Counted from the first letter of the stretch, positions 26,157 to 34,672 are shown. The stretch: DNA of 64,000 bases from Bacteroidota bacterium (GCA_023450085.1 JAEXHI010000025.1:1-64000); one strand, 5' to 3'. Notes: generated from the sequence alone by a model not told the origin. Made by a program: numbers and translations.

Positions 26157-26453
26157 ATGAAAGATGACTTTGAAATTCGAGTAGGCCGACAAAGTGCCAT
26201 ATGGTCCTTTTCGATAGGCACCTTTTTATTCTTGGCGTATTGCATCACCAATAGTGCAATTTTTTTACCCATTGGACTGTGTTACGTATTGCTGGCTATC
26301 ATTTACAACATCATCATTTTATTAATTGTAATTGTTGCTGCTTTTTCAAAAAGAGAAATGTTCGTTAAGCATATTGAAACTATAGGCATAATGCTCCTAA
26401 ACATCCCCGTGGTATTTATCTACCTACATTTAATGGGCCTTTTTATTTTTTAA
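26157..26453 (+). CDS. Small membrane protein, paralogue of the one at 24032
   Basis: 98 residues with three to four hydrophobic segments (WSFSIGTFLFLAYCIT, IIYNIIILLIVIVAAF, MLLNIPVVFIYLHLMG). It resembles the protein at 24032 in length, segment spacing and the NIPV/NVPV motif, so the two flank the DUF4173-like gene as a duplicated pair. Function unknown. Confidence 0.65.
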   Translation: MKDDFEIRVGRQSAIWSFSIGTFLFLAYCITNSAIFLPIGLCYVLLAIIYNIIILLIVIVAAFSKREMFVKHIETIGIMLLNIPVVFIYLHLMGLFIF

Positions 26454-26465
26454 AAAACGTAAACC

Positions 26466-27173
26466 ATGCAAACCTCCGAAAATTGGGTGCGATACTTTAC
26501 GCAAAACCTAACGCAACATCGAATTGATTGGAGCATCGCTCCAAATTTGAGCCTCGAAGAAAGGAATAACATCTTAAAATCATTGCAGGCTTGGCAACTG
26601 GGTGAAACTTCGGATGGCTCTAGCTTAATTAAGGCAGCGACCAAATATGCTTCAAAATTAAAGGACGATAATTATGTGGAGGCCATTAAACTGTTCATTA
26701 AAGAAGAACAAAAACATGGCAATAATTTAGGAAAGTATCTGGATCTGATTGGTGAAAGAAGAATCAAGAAAAACTGGGGCGATAGCCTGTTCAGAAAATT
26801 TAGGGGACTTTATACTGATATGGAGTTTTGGACCATCGCCGTCATTACGGTTGAGGGTGCCGCCCAAATATTCTATCAATGTTTAAAAGATGCCACCAAT
26901 TGTAAACTCCTAAAACAGATATGTACCGATATTTTAATAGATGAAGCCCCGCACATCTCTTTTCAAATTGAACGTCTGCACACTATTTACAATCAAAAAA
27001 ACAAATTGACGAAGTACTTCACCTATAAATATTACTACGTTTTCTATTTCTCTACAAGCTTGGTGGTTTGGCATGCACACAAAAAATTGTTTAAAGTGGG
27101 TGGTGTGGACTTTAAAAGGTACTGGAAAAAAATGAGTTTGAAGTTTGAGAAAACGATTGAAAAACTTTGTTAA
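26466..27173 (+). CDS. Ferritin-like di-iron-type protein
   Basis: 235 residues, mostly helical. The segments IKLFIKEEQKHG (E-E-x-x-H), AVITVEGAAQIFYQ and ILIDEAPHISFQ (E-x-x-H) have the spacing of a four-helix ferritin-like bundle with two ExxH pairs, as in the ferritin-like hypothetical proteins of Bacteroidetes. Enzymatic role unknown. It starts 12 bp after the small membrane gene at 26157 and may belong to the same transcript. Confidence 0.65.
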   Translation: MQTSENWVRYFTQNLTQHRIDWSIAPNLSLEERNNILKSLQAWQLGETSDGSSLIKAATKYASKLKDDNYVEAIKLFIKEEQKHGNNLGKYLDLIGERRIKKNWGDSLFRKFRGLYTDMEFWTIAVITVEGAAQIFYQCLKDATNCKLLKQICTDILIDEAPHISFQIERLHTIYNQKNKLTKYFTYKYYYVFYFSTSLVVWHAHKKLFKVGGVDFKRYWKKMSLKFEKTIEKLC

Positions 27174-27263
27174 CACAAACCTCACAGGTTTAAACACTAA
27201 TCCTTCGTAAGAAATCCAACCGCTTACAAACCTCAACTGTAAATCTACTATTAGCGATCAGTA

Positions 27264-27836
27264 ATGAATATCCCAAAACACACGTTAAGCTTATCAGCGT
27301 TATCAATGTTGTTGTCATTTTGTTTTTATACGATAGAAATAAATGACTGGCTTTTGCCTTATGAATTAATACTAGATTTACTTCTTCTATCGAGTGCTAT
27401 TACGGCATTAGGTTTATTGAGTTTGACGATAATCAAGGCAACAAAAACCCGTAAACTCCCGCCTATAATTCCTTTACTATTCTTTGTAGGTGTTTTATCC
27501 ATTTATTTCTTCACTTATGGAAATAGAAACGGTTTCTTCTGGGGCAAACAAATACTCAATGCCGCTTTTATAGATGACAGGAGTAGAATAGACTTGGAGC
27601 TTTATGAGAATGGCAGCTATTTTATTTACTACAATTGGCTCTTTGCTGAAAAAAGATTTGAAGGTACTTATCAATTAAATCACGACACTATTATTTTCCA
27701 TCACCCCAAAGTAATCGATAATGAATTTATCTCTCAAAAAATAGTGATCGATAGCAACAATAAAAGGATATATTTTAAAAAAGATCATCATGGAAATTAT
27801 GATAAATCTTTTTACTTCTTCCAAATCGGGTTTTGA
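27264..27836 (+). CDS. Hypothetical membrane protein
   Basis: 190 residues: three hydrophobic segments in the first 85 residues (about 10-27, 32-57, 66-85) and a beta-rich soluble tail (GSYFIYYNWLFAEKRFEGTY) of about 100 residues with repeated short strands. I do not recognise the family. Confidence 0.6.
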   Translation: MNIPKHTLSLSALSMLLSFCFYTIEINDWLLPYELILDLLLLSSAITALGLLSLTIIKATKTRKLPPIIPLLFFVGVLSIYFFTYGNRNGFFWGKQILNAAFIDDRSRIDLELYENGSYFIYYNWLFAEKRFEGTYQLNHDTIIFHHPKVIDNEFISQKIVIDSNNKRIYFKKDHHGNYDKSFYFFQIGF

Positions 27837-27883
27837 AATAATTAGCCTATAACTCTATTTATCCAGCGCTCTTTTGTTAATGC

Positions 27884-27916
27884 AAACCTCGCAGGTTTTA
27901 AAAACCTGTGAGGTTT
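27884..27916. repeat. AAACCTCG-CAGGTTT palindrome
   Basis: Near-perfect inverted repeat of 16-base arms around AAACCTCGCAGGTTTT. The same element recurs at 29504-29535 and as a half copy near 27178-27200. No T-run follows, so a simple terminator is unlikely. Confidence 0.65.
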
Positions 27917-28035
27917 AAACCTTCAAAAAACTCAAAAGAAACATACTTAAGGCCATCAACAATCTACCAATTCATCCATTTAACCACAGCAATAAGTTAA
28001 CATTGCGATTTCTTTACATTTAAATCAATTTTTCT

Positions 28036-28067
28036 ATTGGCATAAAGGTTTGGAAATTGTAGATTTG
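28036..28067 (+). promoter_or_regulatory. sucC promoter
   Basis: TTGG (28037-28040), 19-bp spacer and TAGATTTG (28060-28067) match the Bacteroidetes -33/-7 consensus. The start codon follows about 60 nt downstream. Confidence 0.7.
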
Positions 28068-28131
28068 GGCAAATTTTTAATCAAATGAACCGTAAGCTCC
28101 ATTTGACCAATAAAGAAAAAATCATAATCAA

Positions 28132-29322
28132 ATGAATATCCACGAATATCAAGGTAAACAAATTCTAAAGAGTTTTGGCGTTGCTATACAAGAAGGCATT
28201 GTTGCTGATACAGTTGACCAAGCTGTTGAGGCCGCTAAACAAATGAAAACTGACTTTAACTCTGACTGGGTTGTGATTAAAGCGCAAATCCATGCTGGAG
28301 GTAGAGGAAAAGGAGGCGGCGTTAAGTTGGCCAAAAATTTGGATGAAGTAAAGCAAAGAGCTACCGATATTTTGGGAATGCAATTGGTTACGCCACAAAC
28401 TGGTGCCGAAGGTAAAAGAGTAAACAAAGTGTTAGTAGCACAAGACGTTTACTACCCAGGTCCATCGGAAACTAAAGAGTTCTACATGAGCGTACTTTTA
28501 GACCGTGCTGCTGGCCGTAACATCATCATGTACAGTACCGAAGGTGGTATGGACATCGAAGAAGTTGCTGAGCATACTCCTCACTTGATTTTCAAAGAAC
28601 AAATTGATCCTAAAGTTGGCCTACAAGGTTTCCAAGCTCGTAAAATTGCTTTCAACTTAGGTTTAAGCGGTGCTGCACATAAAGAAATGGTAAAATTTGT
28701 AGCTGCTTTATACAAAGCTTACGACTCTACCGATTCTTCAATGTTCGAAATCAACCCAGTATTAAAAACTAGCGATGACAAAATCATTGCCGTTGATGCT
28801 AAAGTTGATTTAGACGAAAATGCATTATACCGTCACCCAGATTATGCAGCAATGCGTGATAAATTAGAAGAAGATCCAACTGACGTTGAAGCTAGCGAAA
28901 GCAACCTTAACTATGTAAAACTTGACGGTAACGTAGGTTGTATGGTTAATGGTGCTGGTTTAGCAATGGCTACTATGGACATCATCAAACTTGCTGGTGG
29001 TGAGCCTGCTAACTTCTTAGACGTAGGTGGTACCGCTAACGCAACTACCGTTAAAGCTGGTTTCAATATCATTTTAAAAGACCCTAACGTAAAAGCAATC
29101 TTAATTAACATTTTTGGTGGTATTGTACGTTGCGACAGAGTTGCTCAAGGTGTAATTGATGCTTACAAAGAAATTGGTGACATCAGAGTTCCAATCATTG
29201 TACGTTTACAAGGAACTAACGCTGAGGAAGCTAAAAAATTAATCGATGAGTCAGGCTTGAAAGTTTACTCTGCAATCCTATTAAAAGAAGCTGCAGATTT
29301 AGTAAGTGAAGTATTAGCTTAA
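28132..29322 (+). CDS. sucC: Succinyl-CoA synthetase beta subunit
   Basis: 396-residue ADP-forming succinate-CoA ligase beta subunit of the TCA cycle. ATP-grasp features HAGGRGKGGGVKLA and SMFEINPV with DAKVDLDENAL precede the CoA-ligase half with DVGGTANATTVKAGF and ILINIFGGIVRCD. The length is normal. The alpha subunit gene sucD is not adjacent, as is common in Bacteroidetes. Well-formed promoter and terminator make it a single-gene unit. Confidence 0.94.
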   Translation: MNIHEYQGKQILKSFGVAIQEGIVADTVDQAVEAAKQMKTDFNSDWVVIKAQIHAGGRGKGGGVKLAKNLDEVKQRATDILGMQLVTPQTGAEGKRVNKVLVAQDVYYPGPSETKEFYMSVLLDRAAGRNIIMYSTEGGMDIEEVAEHTPHLIFKEQIDPKVGLQGFQARKIAFNLGLSGAAHKEMVKFVAALYKAYDSTDSSMFEINPVLKTSDDKIIAVDAKVDLDENALYRHPDYAAMRDKLEEDPTDVEASESNLNYVKLDGNVGCMVNGAGLAMATMDIIKLAGGEPANFLDVGGTANATTVKAGFNIILKDPNVKAILINIFGGIVRCDRVAQGVIDAYKEIGDIRVPIIVRLQGTNAEEAKKLIDESGLKVYSAILLKEAADLVSEVLA

Positions 29323-29366
29323 GCAATCGGAAAGTTTTTAGTCCGCAAGCCGGAAATAACTTATAC

Positions 29367-29402
29367 AAAAAGACCAGTCGTTCATCGAACTGGTCTTTTT
29401 TA
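29367..29402 (+). terminator. sucC terminator
   Basis: AAAAAGACCAGT/ACTGGTCTTTTT stem with a ten-base loop, 45 bp after the sucC stop. Confidence 0.88.
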
Positions 29403-29503
29403 TTTCATACACATTCCTTTATTTTTCAGAAAAGCAATTGCAGCAGTTCTTCGGCCAAGAAAGTCCCGCTTTACGTTGCAATCTTTTTGTAAGCCCGCAA
29501 CCC

Positions 29504-29535
29504 AAACCTCGTAGGTTTCGAAAACCTACGAGGTT
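29504..29535. repeat. AACCTCGTAGGTTT palindrome
   Basis: Perfect 14-base arms AACCTCGTAGGTTT/AAACCTACGAGGTT separated by three bases. Second copy of the element at 27884. Confidence 0.7.
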
Positions 29536-29685
29536 CCCCCTACCTTACAAAAAGGATTTCCACTTCAATCGGGTTTAGCCAATCAAAACCATTGCACAAA
29601 TTTTACGAACCCTACCCACATGATGCAAAGGAAGATTGATAAGTTTTATGTAGCTTTAGTCGTCAAAAGAACTTGGCATCAAAAA

Positions 29686-29964
29686 ATGAGAAATACCCTA
29701 CTGCTTTTCATGATGGTTATTTTCTTTCTTAGTTGCAAGAATGAAAAGTCAATTAACGGAAAATGGAAATACCAACAGGGGCACCACATGGGCGACTGGT
29801 TAGATTTCCAAAAAAATATCAGCATTAGCAATGATACTATTTATCAAAAAGACTCGGCAATTGCCAAATTTTTAAAAATAGAGACTGGATATTTCGGCAA
29901 CGCTACCAAACTACATCTTGCAGACTTAAAAACTAATAAAATCGGAATTTACGTAGCCAAATAA
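29686..29964 (+). CDS. Small hypothetical lipoprotein
   Basis: 92 residues from ATG 29686, which directly opens a lipoprotein signal with lipobox FFLSC; the frame is open further upstream but that part has no signal character. The mature part is short and beta-rich (NGKWKYQQG at its start resembles lipocalin-like small lipoproteins). The stop codon overlaps the start of the methyltransferase gene by one base (TAATG). Function unknown. Confidence 0.6.
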   Translation: MRNTLLLFMMVIFFLSCKNEKSINGKWKYQQGHHMGDWLDFQKNISISNDTIYQKDSAIAKFLKIETGYFGNATKLHLADLKTNKIGIYVAK

Positions 29965-30584
29965 TGGATAAATACCAAGAAACTTTCGAAACCTGGAACA
30001 AAATTGCAAAGATTTACGAAGACAAGTTCATGGACATGGATTTGTACAACGAAAGCTATGATTTCATTTGTACAAACATCAACACCGAAAACGCTAACAT
30101 CTTAGAAATTGGCTGTGGGCCTGGCAACATCACCAAATACCTACTAAACAAAAGACCCGATTTCAAAATCCTTGGGATTGATGTAGCCCCCAAGATGATT
30201 GAACTGGCGCAGAAAAACAATCCAACTGCTAGTTTCGAAGTAATGGACGCCAGAGCAATCAACCAAATCAATGGCAGTTTTGAGGGCATCATTGCAGGTT
30301 TCTACCTACCTTATCTATCCGTAGCCGAATGTAATGAGTTCATCAGCACTGCAAGCAAACTACTGACTGCTAATGGCCTTATCTATTTGAGTTTTGTGGA
30401 AGGCGACCCCAAAGCATCTGAATTTAAGACCAACCATGAAGGCGATAGGGTTTATTTCCAATACCATGAACTAGCAGAAGTAGAAACCCAATTAAAATCC
30501 AACGGATTTGGAGATATTCACGTTTCCAAAGTAGCTTTTAAAAAACCAGATGTGCATACCATTGTAATTGCAAGAAAAAATTAA
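29964..30584 (+). CDS. Class I SAM-dependent methyltransferase
   Basis: 206 residues. Motif I is ILEIGCGPGN (about 45-54), followed by the acidic loop ILGIDVAPKMIE, motif II-like region SFEVMDARAI and GIIAGFYLPYLS. The rest has the usual Rossmann methyltransferase strands. Substrate (small molecule, lipid or tRNA) cannot be read from the sequence. Coupled to the upstream lipoprotein gene by a one-base stop/start overlap. Confidence 0.8.
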   Translation: MDKYQETFETWNKIAKIYEDKFMDMDLYNESYDFICTNINTENANILEIGCGPGNITKYLLNKRPDFKILGIDVAPKMIELAQKNNPTASFEVMDARAINQINGSFEGIIAGFYLPYLSVAECNEFISTASKLLTANGLIYLSFVEGDPKASEFKTNHEGDRVYFQYHELAEVETQLKSNGFGDIHVSKVAFKKPDVHTIVIARKN

Positions 30585-30678
30585 ATACGATTAGACTTCC
30601 CTCCCGAACTTTTGGGATTATATCCAGTCAAAATGGAGAAATCTTTGGATACATTAATTGAAAAGTTCAAAGATTTTA

Positions 30679-31642
30679 CTTCGTAGCTGCTTCGCGGTCT
30701 CCGCAAGGTCGAAATGACGATATGGGAACGGTTCGAGCAATTACAACATAACGAGATTGCTCCGCCTCACATTACGCCCAATGCTTGTGCTCGCAATGGC
30801 ACACGTAAAAAGGCCGCCTTTACTATAAGCAGCAACAACGCAAATAACACGTCATTTCGATCCAAAGGGAGAAATCTAACAATTTGTTATTGGACGTTAG
30901 ATTTCTCTCTCGCTACGCTGCGACCGAAATGACGATATGGGAACGGTTCGAGTAATTACAACATAAATGAGATTGCTTCACCCCACATCACATCCAATGC
31001 TTCTGTTCGCAATGGCACACGTAAAAAGGCCGCCTTTACTATAAGCAGCAACAACGCAAATAACACGTCATTTCGATCCAAAGGGAGAAATCTAACAATT
31101 TGTTATTGGACGTTAGATTTCTCTCTCGCTATGCTGCGATCGAAATGACGGCGTATTATTGGCTTAAGCTCTTGCTCATTTTCGTTCATTTATTTATGTT
31201 TTCCATCATTTCGACTGGAGCATAGTCCCGAACTTTCGGGAGAGAAATCTTTGAACATGTTAACTCGAAAGCCCAAAGATTTCACTTCGTAGCTGCTTCG
31301 CGGTCTCCGCAAGGCCGAAATGACGTTCCGACAAACGTCTGGAACAATAATAACATAAATAAGATTGCTTCACCCTACTTCACACTCAATGATTCTGTTC
31401 GCAATGACACACATGGCCTGCACTACAAGTAGCAACAACGCAAATAGCAACAACACAAATAGCAACGTCATTTCGACCCAAAGGGAGAAATCTAGAAATT
31501 TGTTATTGGATGTTAGATTTCTCTCTCGCTACGCTGCAATCGAAATGACGATATGGGAACAGTTCGAGCAATTACAACATAAATGAGATTGCTTCACCCC
31601 ACATCACATGCAATGCCTCTGTTCGCAATGACGCTCTTAGGA
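30679..31642. repeat. Tandem field of intergenic palindromic elements
   Basis: A unit of about 217 bp occurs twice back to back (about 30717-30932 and 30932-31149) and again, diverged, at about 31326-31642. Each unit contains GTCATTTCGATCCAAAGGGA to TCGAAATGACG, an inverted pair around a GAAATCT/AGATTTC core, plus a GAGATTGCT...TCGCAATG half. A second module (TTCGTAGCTGCTTCGCGGTC) is at 30680 and 31283. These are the same palindrome family as the single copies elsewhere in the window. Confidence 0.8.
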
Positions 31643-31683
31643 ATGGCTGGAATAATTTCAAAACAGCAAAACCTACAAATAAC

Positions 31684-31712
31684 AAAAGCCAATCAAAAAT
31701 GACTGGCTTTTT
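31684..31712 (+). terminator. Hairpin with T-run, no gene before it
   Basis: AAAAGCCAatcA/TGActGGCTTTT stem followed by TTTTT. The nearest upstream gene on this strand ends 1.1 kb away, so either it ends a non-coding transcript or is an orphan hairpin. Confidence 0.6.
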
Positions 31713-31765
31713 ATAGGTTGTTTAGGTTTAGTTTAAAATCTTTTTGTCATTTCATTTGTTTTATG

Positions 31766-31796
31766 AAAAAGCTCTGGCCATCCAACCAGAGCTTTA
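31766..31796. terminator. Second hairpin before the A/C-rich tract
   Basis: AAAGCTCTGG/CCAGAGCTTT stem with a seven-base loop. T-run is short on both sides; could serve as a bidirectional terminator. Confidence 0.45.
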
Positions 31797-31879
31797 ATCA
31801 AACCAAATATAAATGTACTTTTTTGTATGAACACAACAAATATAGCGTATAATTTTCATTATCAAAACAAAATTTAAAG

Positions 31880-32112
31880 TTTTTTCATATTTATTTTCAA
31901 TAAAAATCAAAAAAACACAATAAAATATCAAAATATTAAAACAAAAAAAACTAAAAACAAACCACAAAACACAAAAACAATAAAAAACACACCAAAAAAC
32001 AAACAAAAAACACCACACAAAACAAAAAACACCAATAAAAAACCAAATATTTAAATAAAAAACATAACAAAAAACAAAAAATACACAAAAACAACACTAA
32101 AAACTATTTACA
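31880..32112. repeat. G-free A/C-rich low-complexity tract
   Basis: About 232 bases of the + strand contain no G and, from about 31935, very few T; the sequence is made of A-runs interrupted by C (for example AACAAAAAACACCACACAAA). The frame read on the minus strand is only Phe/Cys/Tyr/Val-rich artefact. As RNA it would be unstructured. It ends about 50 bp before the ATG at 32162. Confidence 0.8.
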
Positions 32113-32161
32113 GTATATTAGCAGATACAAACGAATGGGATTTCGACATTAACAACATACC

Positions 32162-33208
32162 ATGAAAAAGAATAGCAATAAAACTTTGAACAATCTAGAT
32201 TTGCACGACATTGTCGACCCCATCAACAATCTAATTGCCAGAAGCCTAAATGGAAGCACAGCTCAAATTCTATTGATCAACGAAAATGATCTTTCCGTTA
32301 TCAACCAAAAGGAAATTAGCACCTTCAAATCAGATCAAGCACCTGCCGCATACCGCGAAAGCTTGAGCTCCTCGAAAACAATTATCCTCAACAACATCAC
32401 ACTAGATGGCACCGAAACCATCAAACTCTATTACAGCACCCCCATCCTTTCGAAAAAAGAAGAGATTTTAGGAGCAATCATCGTTATCGATAAGCAAAAA
32501 AGTAATCTCGGTCCAACTGAAACTGCCCTACTTGAAGGTATCGCCCAGATGGCAGCACTTGTTTTAGAAAAACACTTCGAAACAGAAAAAATCAAAAAGG
32601 TTTTCACAGATTTTCTTCACAAAACCGTGCACGACCTCAAAAATCCTTTTACATCTATCGCTCTTACCGCCGAATTATTAAAGAGAAAAGCGGACGACAG
32701 CAAAACCGTCTACACACTATCTCAACGCATTGAAAAAGCAAACGACAGAATTTTCAACAACTTAGAAAGATTAAAATCAGCTTTCCCTATCCACAATAGC
32801 TCTTTTAAACTGAATGTACAGGAAATCAGCTTACCAGAACTATTAGCGCAAATCAAACAAGATTTTACAGAAGGAAATGCAGCGGTAAAAAACGAAAAAG
32901 AAATAGCTATTTACGGGGACCCGTACAGACTCAAAGAAGCTTTCATGCATCTCTTACAACACCTATCTAGATTATCAGACATCAATAACCTCCACTTCGC
33001 GTTAGGTGAAAAGGAAAATCACATCGAGATTTCAATCACCAATCATCCTAATGAAAATTTTGACCTATTGATTAACGAACCGCAAAGCAATGCGCTTTCC
33101 ATCGCCAAAACATTAATTGAAATGCACAAAGGAAAAATTAGCACCGCACAAAACCCTCAAACCGGCAGCTATTGTTTTTATATTTCTCTGCCTTTGGCAA
33201 CCCCATAA
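32162..33208 (+). CDS. GAF-domain protein with degenerate histidine kinase module
   Basis: 348 residues without signal or TM segment. Residues about 20-140 look like a GAF sensor (ILSKKEEILGAIIVID; ETALLEGIAQMAALVL). A HisKA-like helix pair follows with His157 in KTVHDLKNPFTS. The ATPase half, however, lacks the N-box Asn (HLLQHLSRL in place of NLLxNA), has no DxGxG, and reads SNALSIAKTLIE where GLGL is expected. The kinase activity is therefore probably lost, leaving a dimerising signalling scaffold or phosphotransfer protein. Its 3' end overlaps the convergent kinase gene by 31 bp. Confidence 0.75.
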   Translation: MKKNSNKTLNNLDLHDIVDPINNLIARSLNGSTAQILLINENDLSVINQKEISTFKSDQAPAAYRESLSSSKTIILNNITLDGTETIKLYYSTPILSKKEEILGAIIVIDKQKSNLGPTETALLEGIAQMAALVLEKHFETEKIKKVFTDFLHKTVHDLKNPFTSIALTAELLKRKADDSKTVYTLSQRIEKANDRIFNNLERLKSAFPIHNSSFKLNVQEISLPELLAQIKQDFTEGNAAVKNEKEIAIYGDPYRLKEAFMHLLQHLSRLSDINNLHFALGEKENHIEISITNHPNENFDLLINEPQSNALSIAKTLIEMHKGKISTAQNPQTGSYCFYISLPLATP

Positions 33209-34530
33209 AGATTAAAAGAAACCACAAAAGTACTACCCTTTCCCTCATTGGCTTCATACCAAATCTTGCCATCCTGAAGCTCAGCAAACTCCTTGCAAAG
33301 CAAAAGACCTAAACCTACCCCCTTTTCATTATTGGTTCCAAAAGTAGAATGGGCCCTCAGCTTAAACAAATTATGCTGCTCATCTTTACTTATACCCAAA
33401 CCATTATCTTTTATTTTGATAAAGCAATTTTCATGATTCACCTCCATCGAAACCTTTACGTCCCCACCTTCTGGAGTAAATTTAATCGCGTTATTCACCA
33501 AATTGCGCACCACTATCAAAAACATATTCAAATCGGCCGCAACCTTTACCCCTTCTTTCAATATTAAATCAAGGGTGATGTTCTTTTTATAAGCAATACT
33601 TTTTTCCAAGCTCAATCCTTTGGTGAGCTCACGCAACACGTCCACAGCAATAATATCTACCCTAGCCCCATCCAATTGCGATTTAGACCAAGCCAACACA
33701 TTGGCCAACATCTCCGAGGTATCTTTAGTTACCTGCAACAATCGATGTTTAATTTGGTTATTTTCTTCTTCAGTCATATCTGTTTCGGCTAAAACTTCCA
33801 AATAGCCCAATATCGAACTTAAAGGAGAACGAATATCATGCGCTACAATAGAAAACATTTTTGATTTTTCGGAATTAAGCTTTTCCAACTCCACATTCTG
33901 AGATACAATCCTAGCATTCCGCTCTTCAATTTCCGCATTCTTCTGAAAAACAACTCTACGCTCTTTATCATAATTATTTCTGATAAAGGATATACTCAAA
34001 CAAATCAACAAAGCGGCTACCGCATAAGTCACCCCAAAATCTACCGTCTTTGCCAAGTTATCTACGTAAACATTGGGGATCATTTCAGGATTAAAGTATT
34101 CGAAAACCAACACCCCAAACACAGTAACTACGTTTAATGCCACCCAAACTAAAAGCTCATTTCTAGGCACCACCACAATGGTAATAAGCAGTATCAAACA
34201 AAAAAGCAGCATATTGGGCCCGTGAATACCCGAATTATAGAAATAATTAAGCAAAAAAGTGAAATTGGCAACAATTCCCAAACTTCTGATGGCCAATTTG
34301 GTCATCCGCCGATTTCGAGACAGATAATAAAGCCCAGCAGAAAACACCGTCCCAAACAAGCAAATTAAAGCAACTACCTTTAAACCAATATAATAATTAA
34401 AGAAAATTTCTAAAAAAAGTGCAATAACGGAGATGATACAAAAGGTGTTAAAAATTCTTTCTTCGAGTGAAAACTTTTTGGGATTGCCTATGATATAATC
34501 AGTACTGAACCAGGAACGTATTTTTGCCAC
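33178..34530 (-). CDS. Membrane sensor histidine kinase, orphan
   Basis: 450 residues: about six TM segments (28-190), a short coiled linker, HisKA with His231 (SIVAHDIRSPLSS) and an intact HATPase (NLVNNAIKF, IKDNGLGIS, GVGLGLLLC). No response regulator is adjacent. It lacks a periplasmic sensor domain, so sensing probably involves the membrane. The module is similar to the TPR kinase at 56668. Its 3' end overlaps the degenerate kinase gene on the opposite strand by 31 bp; its promoter is at 34556. Confidence 0.88.
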   Translation of the reverse strand: MAKIRSWFSTDYIIGNPKKFSLEERIFNTFCIISVIALFLEIFFNYYIGLKVVALICLFGTVFSAGLYYLSRNRRMTKLAIRSLGIVANFTFLLNYFYNSGIHGPNMLLFCLILLITIVVVPRNELLVWVALNVVTVFGVLVFEYFNPEMIPNVYVDNLAKTVDFGVTYAVAALLICLSISFIRNNYDKERRVVFQKNAEIEERNARIVSQNVELEKLNSEKSKMFSIVAHDIRSPLSSILGYLEVLAETDMTEEENNQIKHRLLQVTKDTSEMLANVLAWSKSQLDGARVDIIAVDVLRELTKGLSLEKSIAYKKNITLDLILKEGVKVAADLNMFLIVVRNLVNNAIKFTPEGGDVKVSMEVNHENCFIKIKDNGLGISKDEQHNLFKLRAHSTFGTNNEKGVGLGLLLCKEFAELQDGKIWYEANEGKGSTFVVSFNLYGVAKGREI

Positions 34531-34555
34531 CGTCTATCGAAAAATAAGATTAAAA

Positions 34556-34563
34556 CAAACATA
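34556..34563 (-). promoter_or_regulatory. -7 element of the membrane kinase gene
   Basis: Minus strand TATGTTTG matches TAnnTTTG and lies 25 bp before the ATG at 34530. Confidence 0.5.
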
Positions 34564-34641
34564 ACTATATTCACCGAAAGATAGGCAAGGTTGCCTTAAA
34601 ATTTAACAGCCAATATTATCGAAAATTAAAGCGTAAATGCT

Positions 34642-34649
34642 TATTTTTG
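34642..34649 (+). promoter_or_regulatory. -7 element of asnS
   Basis: TATTTTTG, 23 bp before the ATG at 34673. It overlaps an in-frame ATG at 34637 and thus excludes that longer start. Confidence 0.55.
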
Positions 34650-34672
34650 CAGCTTTTACAATAAAAATCAAT

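Larger units (their letters stand above)
27837..28131. other. Spacer with palindromic repeat and sucC promoter
   Basis: About 295 bp without a gene. It contains the palindrome at 27884-27916 (AAACCTCGCAGGTTTT / AAAACCTGTGAGGTTT) and at its right end the sucC promoter. Confidence 0.6.
29323..29685. other. Spacer after sucC
   Basis: 363 bp holding the sucC terminator (29367-29402) and the AACCTCGTAGGTT palindrome (29504-29535). I see no gene; an in-frame ATG at 29620 extends the next gene but lacks signal-peptide character. Confidence 0.55.
30585..32161. other. 1.6-kb non-coding region
   Basis: Four parts: a short spacer; a repeat field (about 30680-31640); two hairpins with no gene before them (31684-31712, 31766-31796); and a strand-asymmetric A/C-rich stretch with no G on the + strand (about 31880-32112) that runs up to the GAF/kinase-like gene. 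Open frames inside the repeats follow the repeat unit and are not genes. Confidence 0.75.

Noticed and set aside
27884..27916. AAACCTCG palindrome as terminator of the gene at 27264
   Set aside because: No T-run follows and the same element appears at 29504 after an independent terminator; it is better read as an intergenic repeat.
30714..31586. Open frames inside the repeat field
   Set aside because: The frames at 30714 and 31365 share their sequence because they lie in repeat copies, and palindromic boundaries interrupt them; no protein family is visible.
30679..31642. Possible CRISPR array
   Set aside because: Units are about 217 bp, mostly identical throughout, and have no short repeat/unique spacer alternation and no cas genes nearby.
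31794..32018. 74-codon open frame on the minus strand rich in Phe, Cys, Val and Tyr
   Set aside because: It is the complement of the G-free A/C tract; its composition follows from the tract and has no protein-like features or upstream promoter.
34637..34672. Upstream in-frame ATG for asnS
   Set aside because: It lies immediately before and within the -7 element, so it would not be transcribed from that promoter; the later ATG matches AsnRS N-termini.
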